From: Crocinitomix sp044361315
GTDB lineage: Bacteria; Bacteroidota; Bacteroidia; Flavobacteriales_D; Crocinitomicaceae
Length of the DNA: 64,000 nt
Direction of reading: 5' to 3'
NCBI GenBank assembly: GCA_044361315.1
Contig: JBIKJA010000004.1
Location: 1-64,000, forward strand
Below are positions 8,691 to 17,393 of the stretch, one piece after another. A program made the translations under genes and the position numbers. How positions within the stretch are numbered: the first letter of the stretch is position 1; every line of letters starts with the position of its first letter. The notes below the pieces were generated by a model, which was not told where the DNA came from, ran no database searches, and was given only the letters and a program-made list of their open reading frames with translations.

Positions 8691-10258
8691 TAATTTTCTT
8701 CAACAAATTGTATCACTTTAAATCCATCTATTCGGTCCAATTCTCCTCGTTTATATTCTAATTCTTGGGTTTGTTCTCCTTTATTATTGTATGTAATCCA
8801 TTTGCCATGCTTTACACCAGCGACATATTTACCAACCTCTTTAATTAATCCGTTTGGATAATAATAAGTATGTTTTCCCTTTCGTTGCCCCTCAACAAAC
8901 TCACCCGTAAAAGCTAATTTACCATTTTTGTAATAGTAATTCCAAACCGCATTTTCCATGCCTGCAGAAAAAGAACCTACTTCTTTATAATCGCCAACAT
9001 GATAAAACCACTCCCCTTCTCGGATGCCATTGGAATATTCTCCTTTGGCTATTTCATTCCCCAACGAATCAAATTCTACGACCAGACCTTCTAATTGTTC
9101 ATTTCTATTAAAAAACTCTTTTCGTTGCAGGGTACCATTCATATAATACCAAATCCATTCTCCATTTAATTTATTGGCTGTATACGAACCCTCTTGTTCT
9201 TTTTTTCCGTTTTCGTAATAATAAATCCATTTACCCTCTTTTTTACTGTTGACATACTCCCCTTTTGCAATGATCACTCCTGATTTATAATAATTCCAAG
9301 GACCTTGAAAAACGCCTTCTCCAGAAATAAATCCTTTAGCAATCAAGGTATCTCGTTCATAAATATATCCATCAATTATTTCACCCAGTTCGTCATATTC
9401 ACGAAACATGCCTGTCTTTAATCCGTTATCAATGCCCCCTAAAAGTTTTAATTTACCTGTTGGATAAAATTCTTTGTACATGTCAATAATCACCACCTCT
9501 TGCGAAGATCCTCCCAAACTATCGACTACCATTTCTTTTAGATCAATCAACTTGCCTTTTAAATCGAACGTTTTTGACAAGCCACTTACCGTACCATTTT
9601 TATAGGCAATTTCTGTTTCAATCGCCCCATTCGGAAAATATGTTCGCCACACCCCAGTCTTTTGACCATTTTCATCTAATCTATTAAATTCTTTTCGGTC
9701 TTTTAAAAAACCATTGTCATACACTTCTTCTGTAATCACCTCCCCTTGTTCGTTATACTCCAACACCAAACCAACTTCTTTACCATCTTTAATTCCGGTG
9801 CGTTTTTTTATTTTACGGGAAGCATAATATTCAATAATTTCATCCTGCACAACATCATCCAAATAATAAATCTCTTTGACTACATTCCCAAGCGTATCGT
9901 AAAAACTCACACAGCCATTTTTTTTGTCCGCTGTAAAATCATAAACAAACTTTTTTCTTCCCTCACTGTCAAAAAACGTCCAATATCCTTCCGATTTACC
10001 TAGGTTTTTATTCCCCATTGATTTGATGGTCCCATCTTCATAATAACTTTTCCAAAGGCCATCAGGCAATCCGTGTTTAAACGAACCTTCACTAGCAATA
10101 CGCCCATTTTCATAATAAAAAACCGTATACCCATTCGAATCCAAGTTCTGACAAAAACAAGTCGCATACCCCCATACACTTATAATAAACAATATTTTTT
10201 TTATTTTGTCATTTAGTAATAGTTGAAGAGAGGTATATAATATGTTAGGGCTGTTCAT
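8690..10258 (-). CDS. MORN_2 (YwqK-like) repeat protein
   Basis: Protein of 522 residues with a signal-peptide-like or membrane segment near residues 18-38. The rest is a tandem array of about 20-25-residue repeats of the form G-x-W-x-x-Y-Y-x-x-G-x-x-x-x-x-G-x-Y (examples: PDGLWKSYYEDGTIKSMG, KEGKWIYYYENGKKEQEG). Such MORN_2 repeats are common in Bacteroidota envelope proteins and in YwqK-type proteins. The biochemical role is not established. As first gene of the operon with a histidine kinase and LytTR regulator, it may be an accessory sensor or envelope scaffold; this is inference from position only. Confidence 0.8.
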   Translation of the reverse strand: MNSPNILYTSLQLLLNDKIKKILFIISVWGYATCFCQNLDSNGYTVFYYENGRIASEGSFKHGLPDGLWKSYYEDGTIKSMGNKNLGKSEGYWTFFDSEGRKKFVYDFTADKKNGCVSFYDTLGNVVKEIYYLDDVVQDEIIEYYASRKIKKRTGIKDGKEVGLVLEYNEQGEVITEEVYDNGFLKDRKEFNRLDENGQKTGVWRTYFPNGAIETEIAYKNGTVSGLSKTFDLKGKLIDLKEMVVDSLGGSSQEVVIIDMYKEFYPTGKLKLLGGIDNGLKTGMFREYDELGEIIDGYIYERDTLIAKGFISGEGVFQGPWNYYKSGVIIAKGEYVNSKKEGKWIYYYENGKKEQEGSYTANKLNGEWIWYYMNGTLQRKEFFNRNEQLEGLVVEFDSLGNEIAKGEYSNGIREGEWFYHVGDYKEVGSFSAGMENAVWNYYYKNGKLAFTGEFVEGQRKGKHTYYYPNGLIKEVGKYVAGVKHGKWITYNNKGEQTQELEYKRGELDRIDGFKVIQFVEEN

Positions 10259-10557
10259 TTGTTGATAAGGGGCTTTTTTTTAATTCAGATTTCTAAGGTA
10301 CTTCTTTTTTTTAATAAATTGCTAACAGTGTTAAATGATCGCAGTATCTCTAAAATAGGAATTTTTCTTGTTTATTAACATTGTGAAAAAATAGAACGGT
10401 GTTTATAACTTAAATTTAATTTGAAAGCAATTTTTGTCAATAAGATTGTGGTGAAAAAATGAGTAAAAAAAACTGTCAATTCAAAATCTTATATACCTGA
10501 AATTATTTTTTTAATATCCTATTAATATTCACTTTTTTATTACCCAATTTATCATCC

Positions 10558-10594
10558 CGTTATAAACAAATTATTAAGAAATTTGTTTATAACG
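10558..10594. promoter_or_regulatory. Perfect 15-bp inverted repeat in divergent intergenic region
   Basis: CGTTATAAACAAATT (10558-10572) is followed by a 7-base loop and its exact inverse complement (10580-10594). It lies in the 456-base AT-rich gap between the divergent MORN-kinase operon and rpiB, so it is not needed as a terminator for either. An operator for a dimeric regulator (perhaps the LytTR regulator itself) or a cruciform-prone site are the likely options. The rest of the gap shows no coding sequence. Confidence 0.5.
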
Positions 10595-10692
10595 TAAAAT
10601 ATTAACTTATTGTTATTTAATTGTTTGTTTTAATTTTAAATAAGATGTTAATAATTATAAACATTTGATTTTTTCATTCAAAAATAAAATAA

Positions 10693-10700
10693 TAGCTTTG
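10693..10700 (+). promoter_or_regulatory. -7 element of rpiB promoter
   Basis: TAGCTTTG fits TAnnTTTG exactly and ends 14 bases before the rpiB ATG. The nearest upstream TTTG (10664-10667) is 25 bases away, longer than usual. Confidence 0.45.
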
Positions 10701-10714
10701 AAGAAAGAAATATT

Positions 10715-11143
10715 ATGGCTATTCCGATTGGTTGCGATCACGCAGGTTTTGAATTAAAAGAAAAGGTTGTTGAGTACTTGGTTGAACAAGGTTTTGCTGT
10801 AGAAGACTACGGTACCTATAGTTTCGACAGTGTTGATTATCCAGATTTCGGGCACAAGGTGGCCGCTCATGTGACAAAAAATAAAAATCTTGGGATTGTT
10901 ATTTGTGGCAGTGGTAATGGAATTAATATGACCGTGAACAAACATCAAGAAATTAGATCAGCTTTGTGTTGGATGCCAGAAATCGCTAAATTAGCGAGAC
11001 AACATAACGATGCAAATATTATTGCTATCCCAGCTCGTTTTGTTTCCGATGAAATCGCATTTGAGATGGTTGATCTTTTTTTATCGACTGAATTTGAAGG
11101 CGGGCGTCATGCCAACCGGGTGAACAAGATTGCTTGCCAGTAA
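10715..11143 (+). CDS. rpiB: Ribose-5-phosphate isomerase B (RpiB/LacAB family)
   Basis: Interconverts ribose-5-phosphate and ribulose-5-phosphate in the non-oxidative pentose phosphate pathway. Length 142, typical. Seen: the substrate loop GCDHAGFELK at the N-terminus, and the catalytic Cys64 in VICGSGNGINM with its anion-binding GSGNG. Also SALCWMPEIAKLARQHNDAN and the C-terminal FEGGRHANRVNKI, which carries phosphate-contacting residues. RpiB-type enzymes can also accept allose-6-phosphate. Single-gene unit, convergent with the next gene at 2 bases' distance. Confidence 0.93.
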   Translation: MAIPIGCDHAGFELKEKVVEYLVEQGFAVEDYGTYSFDSVDYPDFGHKVAAHVTKNKNLGIVICGSGNGINMTVNKHQEIRSALCWMPEIAKLARQHNDANIIAIPARFVSDEIAFEMVDLFLSTEFEGGRHANRVNKIACQ

Positions 11144-11145
11144 AA

Positions 11146-12372
11146 TTATTCGTTGATTAACTGTTCAATAAAGAGATTGGTTTTTTCCACGAACTTCTCA
11201 TAGTACACCCCTGTCCCAGGACCACTAAAACCGGTGTGGATATTTTTTATTTCTCCTTTTTTATTGATAAATATTAAGGTTGGAAATGAGGTGATGGCAT
11301 TAAACATTGGAAAAAGTTCTGCTGCACAAGTTTTACACGCTTTGCCTCCCATTAAAAAGGTAAAGTTTAAATCAAGACTTTCTTTGTATTTCTTTACTTT
11401 GGCAATCCGATCTTCAACCGATTCTTGTGTTTCAAAGGTAATAGCGATGATTTCTAATTGGTCTTTATATTGCGCTTTTAAAGAAGCTAAATAACGGCTT
11501 TCATCTAAACAATTTGGACACCAAGTTCCCATAATTTGAATTAGGGTTACCTTACCTTTGGTCTGTGTATTTGGATAAACATAATCTTTGTTTTCTAAAT
11601 CTTTTAATTGAAGTTGGATCGGTTGTTTATTCACCAAAAAGGTCAAAGAGTCGGGATGTGTTAATTCGAAACGTTCATTTTTAGTGGCGTACCAATTGGT
11701 TTCGTAGTGTTTTCCTGAATTAAAACTTCCCCATAAAGTGTCATTAACTAAGCGCGCACGGAATAAAAAAGCATGCGATCCATCAAAAGTTGAAAGGTAA
11801 ATGCTGTCATTAGAGACTACACCGTCTAAAAATCGATAATCGCCAGTTTCTGTTAAAAAGGTACCAGAAATTTGATTGTTTCCAGCTTTTTTTTTTTGTT
11901 GAAAAGAGGTGAATAGACCGATAGCTTTTTCGGGATCACTTTTATAATCAAAGGTCACTTCCCATTTTCCCTCCACATCAATAGTTTTTGGTTGGTTAGG
12001 AAAACGATCTTGATAACCATGTGTAGAAATCAATGGAATAAAATAGTTTTTTCCTTTGTTGTAATTAAACCAAGCTCCTCTAATCAAGTCCTTTTTAACT
12101 ACTTTTAATTTTAATTCTGAATCAAATAAAGGAAATTTAATAAATAAAGAATCATTTTTTCGTAAAACATCTGTTAATATAATACGTTCGTCTGCATTTA
12201 AAACTGCCAACGAAAAAAGTTTGTTGTTTTGTTCAAATTGAAATATAACAGGCAGATTTAACGTTTGATTTAATTGGAAATTGGTGTGCCAATAACCCGT
12301 GTTAACCTTAAGGTCTTTGGAGGTACTAATAAGAGATAAAAGTAGAGAGGATAAAAAAAGTAGATTTTTCAT
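11146..12372 (-). CDS. TlpA-like thioredoxin-fold lipoprotein/secreted protein
   Basis: Protein of 408 residues with an N-terminal signal peptide (NLLFLSSLLLSLISTSK). About 230 residues of beta-rich sequence precede a C-terminal redoxin domain (about 260-400). The redox motif is WCPNC in QIMGTWCPNCLDESRYLASL, near residues 285-288; a second cysteine pair appears in KACKTCAAELFP and a cis-Pro loop in SFPTLIFINKKG. TlpA-like proteins reduce disulfides in the periplasm, often for cytochrome maturation. The N-terminal part resembles the DUF4369-like regions often fused to this fold in Bacteroidota, but I cannot confirm that. No cytochrome genes are adjacent. Confidence 0.85.
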   Translation of the reverse strand: MKNLLFLSSLLLSLISTSKDLKVNTGYWHTNFQLNQTLNLPVIFQFEQNNKLFSLAVLNADERIILTDVLRKNDSLFIKFPLFDSELKLKVVKKDLIRGAWFNYNKGKNYFIPLISTHGYQDRFPNQPKTIDVEGKWEVTFDYKSDPEKAIGLFTSFQQKKKAGNNQISGTFLTETGDYRFLDGVVSNDSIYLSTFDGSHAFLFRARLVNDTLWGSFNSGKHYETNWYATKNERFELTHPDSLTFLVNKQPIQLQLKDLENKDYVYPNTQTKGKVTLIQIMGTWCPNCLDESRYLASLKAQYKDQLEIIAITFETQESVEDRIAKVKKYKESLDLNFTFLMGGKACKTCAAELFPMFNAITSFPTLIFINKKGEIKNIHTGFSGPGTGVYYEKFVEKTNLFIEQLINE

Positions 12373-12497
12373 TTAGTAGCGTAGAAAAAAATGGTTGCTT
12401 TCATTTCAAAGTTTAAATATATGGAATTATTAAAATATTTAATACTTCGTGCAACTTTTATCCTAAATATTAAGTCTTGCTGATGGAAGGAATTTTT

Positions 12498-13046
12498 ATG
12501 ACGGAAGAACAATTGGTACAAGCGTGTATTTCCGGACATGCGGATGCTTACAAAAAGTTCTATGATTTATTTGCTAAAAGAATGATGGGCGTTTGCTTAC
12601 GTTATACAACAAATGCAGACGAAGCGCAGGATATTTTACAAGATGGTTTTATTAAAGTTTTTAATAAACTGCCAGATTTTGTAAACAAAGGTTCTTTAGA
12701 TGGTTGGGTGAGAAGAATTATGGTAAATACCGCGCTTGATCAATATAGAAAAAACAAAAAATATCAGAAGGATATTGAAATTGATACTTATTCTTATAAG
12801 CTAGAAGATCAAGATTTTATTATTGAAAGTATTAACGCAACAGATTTATTAAAAATTATCCAAACGATACCAGAAGGGTACAGGGTGGTTTTTAATCTTT
12901 TTGCAATTGAAGGTTATACGCATAAAGAAATAGCCGATGAGTTAGGGGTGACGGAAAGTACGTCCAAATCTCAATACTCACGGGCAAAAAAAATGTTAAG
13001 AAAATTATTAGTTCAAAATAATATAGTAGAGGAAAGTGAAAGATAA
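12498..13046 (+). CDS. ECF RNA polymerase sigma factor
   Basis: Extracytoplasmic-function sigma factor, 182 residues from the ATG at 12498. I chose this start because a purine-rich GGAAGGAA precedes it and MTEEQLVQACISGHADAYKK is the usual N-terminus; upstream ATG 12483 and TTG 12477 are in frame. Region 2 is seen in YDLFAKRMMGVCLRY and QDILQDGFIKVFNKL; region 4 in YRVVFNLFAIEGYTHKEIA followed by an ELGVTESTSKSQYSRAKKML helix-turn-helix. It overlaps the next gene by 11 bases, the expected arrangement of a sigma factor and its membrane antagonist. Confidence 0.93.
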   Translation: MTEEQLVQACISGHADAYKKFYDLFAKRMMGVCLRYTTNADEAQDILQDGFIKVFNKLPDFVNKGSLDGWVRRIMVNTALDQYRKNKKYQKDIEIDTYSYKLEDQDFIIESINATDLLKIIQTIPEGYRVVFNLFAIEGYTHKEIADELGVTESTSKSQYSRAKKMLRKLLVQNNIVEESER

Positions 13047-14091
13047 TTTAAACATAGAACAATTATTTAGAGATAAATTTAGTTCGTTCGAAGGCGAAGT
13101 TAGCCCGAGTGCTTGGGCTAATATTCAACAAGGGTTGTCAACGGGTACGGTGGTTAAAACGGGTTTAAGTGCTGCATTAAAAACAGCGCTCATTTCTGGG
13201 AGTATTGTTGCTGCCAGTGTAGTAGGTTTTTACTTGTTTTCTAGCGATGATAAGCAAGAAAAAACACAAGGGCCTATTTCTAATACGATCCCTGTTGAAC
13301 CAAATCAAATGGTTCAAACCGACTTATCAAATGATGAAATTGCTGCGAATACCAAGAATAATGTAAATAATTCGGTGGTTAATACTAATGGTACTACTAA
13401 TTCGTCAATGAACATTAGAAATTATGGATCAGCTGTGGGCAATATAACTCCAGATGGATCATTTTTAGCTGGTGGTGGAGAAGTTCAACCAGGTGGTTCA
13501 GATCCAAGAACTTCAGCTACTGTTAATCCACAGGACAAAGCAGTAAACAATGAAGATGTTCAATCAACGAAAGAAAATCCGCTAACCGCTTCAATTTCAG
13601 TAAATGAAAAAGGTGATTTATTGTATGGTTTTAATGTTTCAGGGGAAAACATCAAATCAATTTTGTGGAGTTATGGAGATGGTTTGGTAGGTCAAGGAGA
13701 AGAGGTGACACACAAATACAGAAAACCAGGTAAGTATATTGTTGAAGCAACAATTTTAGGCACGAATGGGGAAACGATAAAACAATCAACTTCTATTGAA
13801 ATTATCGCAAAATCTAAATTAGATGTAGAGGCCAATGTTATTACGCAAAATAACGATGGTCAAAACGACTACTTTTTAATGAAAAACGTGAATGAGATTG
13901 AAACTTTTTCGATTATCATTACTAATAAAAACGGGTTACCAGTTTGGCAATCAGATGATGTGAATTTTAAATGGTTTGGAACGTTTGAGTCGGGTGAGAA
14001 TGTGGAGAAAGGAGTTTATTATTATCAATATTTCGGTCGTGGAGTGGATGGGGTGGAATACCCAGGCCGAGGAAGTATTACGGTTAAATAG
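13036..14091 (+). CDS. Membrane anti-sigma-like protein with PKD and gliding-type C-terminal domain
   Basis: Protein of 351 residues overlapping the sigma gene by 11 bases. The short cytoplasmic N-terminus (about 1-45: NIEQLFRDKFSSFEGEVSPS, then AWANIQQGL) resembles Bacteroidota anti-sigma N-termini. A single membrane segment lies at about 46-66. A Ser/Asn-rich linker is followed by a PKD-like domain (about 185-255: WSYGDGLVGQGEEVTHKYRK). The C-terminus (about 265-351) looks like the gliding-motility-associated/CHU_C domain (NNDGQNDYF, VYYYQYFGRG). With a membrane anchor, that last domain is unlikely to act as a T9SS sorting signal. The role as antagonist of the adjacent ECF sigma factor is inferred. 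Confidence 0.75.
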   Translation: MKDNLNIEQLFRDKFSSFEGEVSPSAWANIQQGLSTGTVVKTGLSAALKTALISGSIVAASVVGFYLFSSDDKQEKTQGPISNTIPVEPNQMVQTDLSNDEIAANTKNNVNNSVVNTNGTTNSSMNIRNYGSAVGNITPDGSFLAGGGEVQPGGSDPRTSATVNPQDKAVNNEDVQSTKENPLTASISVNEKGDLLYGFNVSGENIKSILWSYGDGLVGQGEEVTHKYRKPGKYIVEATILGTNGETIKQSTSIEIIAKSKLDVEANVITQNNDGQNDYFLMKNVNEIETFSIIITNKNGLPVWQSDDVNFKWFGTFESGENVEKGVYYYQYFGRGVDGVEYPGRGSITVK

Positions 14092-14110
14092 AATAAAACA
14101 TTGATGTTAA

Positions 14111-14143
14111 AAACACCAGCTCAATCGGGCTGGTGTTTTTGTT
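14111..14143 (+). terminator. Rho-independent terminator after sigma/anti-sigma operon
   Basis: AAACACCAGC (14111-14120) pairs perfectly with GCTGGTGTTT (14129-14138) around an 8-base loop, and a T-rich tail follows. It lies 20 bases past the stop of the anti-sigma-like gene. Confidence 0.88.
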
Positions 14144-14261
14144 TAAAATAATAGTCAAATCTAGTCGCATTCTTGTTAACAATGCACATACAATAAAAAA
14201 GTGATACCATACTTCCAAGATTCTTTCGCTTTCATTACTTTAGCCGATATTTTATAACAAA

Positions 14262-16616
14262 GTGAGACAACTCCTTATTTTTCTAATTTTTACCATTGGG
14301 TTTGCTAGTTTCGGCCAAGTCGAATTGCAATTAAATGCAAACCCAAAAGGAGGATTATACGATCATCCTCAAGTGGTTACATTAACCGCTGTGGATTCTG
14401 CTGTTATTTATTATACCCTAGATGGATCTATTCCAACTCCTACCTCTTTAAAATATACTAAACCAATTGAAATTAAGACAGTTGGTGTGATCCGCGCAAT
14501 CGCTTATAAAAAAGGGCTAAAGTCGGCTGTGTTAACACAATCTTACTTTTGCGATCGTAAATACACCTTGCCGGTGATTTCAATTACAACAAATCCTGCT
14601 AATTTATGGGATTATAGTTCAGGAATTTATGTTAAAGGATGTTGTGCTCAACCGGTCGAACCTTATCTAGGGGCTAATTTTTGGAGAAGTTCTGAACGTG
14701 TAGCCAATATTGAAATGTATGAGCCGGATGGTGAATTATGTTTTAATCAAGGCGCAGGAATTGGTGTTTTTGGTGGATACAGCCGCGGATTACCACAAAA
14801 ATCTTTGTTTGTGGTCGCCCGAAGTAAGTATGGCGCAAAGAATTTTAAATATCCTATTTTTCCTGAGCGAGATTTTGATAAATACAAGTCGTTTGTTTTA
14901 CGAAATTCAGGGGGAGATTTTAAACGAACGCATTTTAGGGATGCTTTTATGACGCAAATGGCTGCGCCAACAGGTGTTGCAATTCAAGCTTATCGTCCGG
15001 CAATTGTTTTTTTAAATGGGGAGTATTGGGGAATTCACAATATGCGTGAACGAATTAACGAACATTATTTGGCCTCTAATTATGGGGTTGACAAGGATAA
15101 TGTGGACATTTTAAGACATAATGGAGATGCCCGTCACGGAACATCGGCACATTATAAGAAAATGTTGAATTTCATGCGCACCAATGATTTAAGTAAAGAT
15201 GCCGCGATGCAAAAACTTGGCGCTATGATGGACATCGAAGATTATATTCGGTATAACATCGCTGAAGTTTATTCGGATAACAGAGATGCGGGCGGCAATA
15301 TTCGTTTTTGGAGAGAACGCACCGATTCGGCAAAATGGCGCTGGGTATTGTATGATTTGGATTTAGGCTTGGGAAATAATGCCTATACAGGTTATAAAAA
15401 TAATACCTTACGAAAATTCACAAACGCTAATACCGAGCTCTGGCCTGATCCTGCTTGGTCGACTTTTATTATTCGTACTTTATTGTCTAATGAAAAGGTA
15501 AAAACGCAATATATCAACACATTTGCCGATCATTTAAATACGGTTTATAGGGAAGAAACAGCATTAGCCTTGATTGATAAAATTCAAGAGCCTTTAAAAG
15601 AAGAAATGAAATTCCATGTTAAACGTTGGCAAACAACTTATGATAATTGGCAGTTTCACGTGGGTGTATTAAAGACGTTTGTCAAAGAACGCCCAACTTA
15701 TCTCCGCAAATTTATCATGGAAAAGTTTGGTTTAAAAGGCACGGTGAATGTGACCATTAATGTGCAGAATGAGGATGCTGCCAAAATCAAATTTAATAGT
15801 TTAAAAATTAAGGAGAATTTTAAAGGAATCTATTTTAAAAATGTGCCTATTGTCATCACAGTCAATCCAAGACATGATTATGAGTTTATTGGATGGAAGG
15901 GTAGAACGGAAAAAACCATGTCGTTAACCATTGTTCCAACTGCCGATTTAGTCTTAGAACCAATGTTTCAACCTAAAAAACGAAGTGAGTTAACCGATAA
16001 AATCATTTTTTCGGAGATTTGTATGTTCCAAATCGATACAGATACCTCGAAAGATTGGGTGGAATTGTACAATAATTCTGACGAAGAAATGGATTTAAGT
16101 GGATGGGTGTTTACAAAAGGGTCGTATAAAGATGGGTTTAAAATTCCTGAAGGAACCGTGTTAGAGAGCAAACAGTATGTGGTTTTATCTGAAGATTTAG
16201 CAAGTTTTAAAACAGGTTATCCAACCGAATTGAACGCTCTAGGAAACATGGATTTTGGATTGTCTAAGAAAAAAGAACATATCAAATTATACGACAAAGA
16301 AGGGTTTATTGTCGATTCACTTTCTTATAAGTACAAAGATTGGGAAGAAAAAATGGCGGTGAGTATTGTTCATCCAGATTCGGCCCGTTTTAGGCCAGAA
16401 AATTGGTCTTTAGAAGCCCCAAATCCAGGAACGGGTGGGAAGGATTTCTTAACCTATCTTAAGTTAGAAGCAGATAAACAACATTGGATGAAAATCTATT
16501 TTATCGGTGGCGGTGGGTTTTTTTTTATCTTGGTCGTTGGACTTTTATCACGCCGATCTTATAAAAAGAAGAAGTTAAAAAAGCAACAAGCGCTGGAAAA
16601 TCAAGCCAAGGGTTAG
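14262..16616 (+). CDS. CotH-like surface protein with lamin-tail domain and C-terminal anchor
   Basis: Large envelope protein of 784 residues starting at GTG; the following RQLLIFLIFTIGFASFGQ is a good signal peptide. Domains: chitobiase/hexosaminidase C-terminal-like beta domain (about 20-105, with YYTLDGSIPT); a CotH-type kinase-like domain (about 110-480: SFVLRNSGGDFKRTHFRDAF, LNGEYWGIHNMRERINEHYL, KWRWVLYDLDLGLG); and a lamin tail domain (about 580-700: FSEICMFQID, DWVELYNNS, DLSGWVF). A transmembrane helix with a basic tail closes it (about 747-784: FFFILVVGLLSRRSYKKKK). CotH homologues in Bacillus phosphorylate coat proteins; activity here is not shown. The terminal helix points to membrane anchoring, not T9SS release. 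Confidence 0.8.
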   Translation: MRQLLIFLIFTIGFASFGQVELQLNANPKGGLYDHPQVVTLTAVDSAVIYYTLDGSIPTPTSLKYTKPIEIKTVGVIRAIAYKKGLKSAVLTQSYFCDRKYTLPVISITTNPANLWDYSSGIYVKGCCAQPVEPYLGANFWRSSERVANIEMYEPDGELCFNQGAGIGVFGGYSRGLPQKSLFVVARSKYGAKNFKYPIFPERDFDKYKSFVLRNSGGDFKRTHFRDAFMTQMAAPTGVAIQAYRPAIVFLNGEYWGIHNMRERINEHYLASNYGVDKDNVDILRHNGDARHGTSAHYKKMLNFMRTNDLSKDAAMQKLGAMMDIEDYIRYNIAEVYSDNRDAGGNIRFWRERTDSAKWRWVLYDLDLGLGNNAYTGYKNNTLRKFTNANTELWPDPAWSTFIIRTLLSNEKVKTQYINTFADHLNTVYREETALALIDKIQEPLKEEMKFHVKRWQTTYDNWQFHVGVLKTFVKERPTYLRKFIMEKFGLKGTVNVTINVQNEDAAKIKFNSLKIKENFKGIYFKNVPIVITVNPRHDYEFIGWKGRTEKTMSLTIVPTADLVLEPMFQPKKRSELTDKIIFSEICMFQIDTDTSKDWVELYNNSDEEMDLSGWVFTKGSYKDGFKIPEGTVLESKQYVVLSEDLASFKTGYPTELNALGNMDFGLSKKKEHIKLYDKEGFIVDSLSYKYKDWEEKMAVSIVHPDSARFRPENWSLEAPNPGTGGKDFLTYLKLEADKQHWMKIYFIGGGGFFFILVVGLLSRRSYKKKKLKKQQALENQAKG

Positions 16617-16884
16617 TTTTTAAACACCAATTGACGGCAAGGATTCCTAATCTTTTATTTGTAGAGCATACAATTAGAGGGGATAGTCTCCAGCAGATTT
16701 AGCAGAATGTATTTGGGTTTAACTGGGCTTAATTGTCTGATTAGAATAACAGTTTTCTACTTCATCGTGGTCGTTTATAAAAGTCTGGGTAAATCTGAGT
16801 TATCTGCGGGAAAAATAATTCTACCTAAAATATAAAGCAATGGATAGATTCGAATCTTGTACACCCCGCTCAGTTACCTCCAAT
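16617..16884. other. Non-coding gap with degenerate repeat-like words
   Basis: No gene is visible. The words CAGATTTAGCAGA (around 16695) and AATCTGAGTTATCTGCGGG (16792-16810) look like decayed copies of a short interspersed repeat. The last one is partly matched, in inverse orientation, by CCCGCAGATAATCAG at 42342-42356. Confidence 0.3.
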
Positions 16885-16918
16885 AAAAAAACCCAACACA
16901 TATTGTGCTGGGTTTTTT
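16885..16918 (-). terminator. Bidirectional terminator after tRNA-Cys
   Basis: A long stem of ACCCAACACA / TGTGCTGGGT (one G-U pair on one strand) with a 4-base loop is flanked by A6 on one side and T6 on the other. It sits immediately 3' of the tRNA on the minus strand and could also stop plus-strand transcripts. Confidence 0.85.
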
Positions 16919-16920
16919 CG

Positions 16921-16991
16921 AGGTCCCGAGCGGATTTGAACCGCTGTACACAGTTTTGCAGACTGGTGCCTAACCGCTCGGCCACAGGACC
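16921..16991 (-). tRNA. tRNA-Cys (GCA)
   Basis: On the minus strand the 71-nt sequence folds as a tRNA: acceptor GGTCCTG pairs with CGGGACC; the D-arm contains GCCGAGCGGTTAGGC; the anticodon loop is CTGCAAA with anticodon GCA; the T-arm is AGCGG-TTCAAAT-CCGCT. CCA is not encoded. It has its own promoter in the 48-base gap after folB and a strong terminator downstream. Confidence 0.96.
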
Positions 16992-17008
16992 CTGAATTAA
17001 TTGTAGCG

Positions 17009-17036
17009 CAAAGATAAAAATTAATTCTTAATCAAA
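17009..17036 (-). promoter_or_regulatory. Promoter of tRNA-Cys
   Basis: On the minus strand TTTG (17036-17033) and TATCTTTG (17016-17009) are separated by 16 bases, matching the Bacteroidota -33/-7 pattern. The tRNA 5' end lies 17 bases beyond the -7 element. The tRNA therefore need not depend on folB-gltX transcription. Confidence 0.7.
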
Positions 17037-17039
17037 AAA

Positions 17040-17393
17040 TTAATCTTCGATAATTACTGCGACTTCTTTTACTACACCCTCAATAGGTGGGTTGAGTTTT
17101 CGCACCTTAATTTTAGCTGAAATCAAGGTTGGAAAGCTTTCTTTAAATCGTTTATTGATCCGATAAGCCACATGTTCGATGAGTTTCGAACGAATCCCCA
17201 TTTCTTCCACAACAATTGATCTAACTTGTACATAATCAATCGTATCTACAAGTTCATCAGTAATGGCGGAAACACTAAAATCGGTGTATAATTCTACATC
17301 CACAATGTATTTTCCTCCTAAAACAGCTTCTTCTGATAAACAGCCATGGTAGGCATATACCTCAATTCCGGTTACTTCGACACAATTTTTCAT
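17040..17393 (-). CDS. folB: Dihydroneopterin aldolase
   Basis: Converts dihydroneopterin to 6-hydroxymethyl-dihydropterin and glycolaldehyde in folate synthesis. Length 117, typical of the octameric tunnelling-fold enzymes. Seen: IEVYAYHGCLSEEAVLGGKY with the Tyr/His/Gly core, and the Glu-containing KLIEHVAYRINKRF. The C-terminal strand is KIKVRKLNPPIEGVVKEVAV. Its start overlaps the gltX stop as TAATG, so it is the second gene of a gltX-folB operon. Confidence 0.92.
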   Translation of the reverse strand: MKNCVEVTGIEVYAYHGCLSEEAVLGGKYIVDVELYTDFSVSAITDELVDTIDYVQVRSIVVEEMGIRSKLIEHVAYRINKRFKESFPTLISAKIKVRKLNPPIEGVVKEVAVIIED

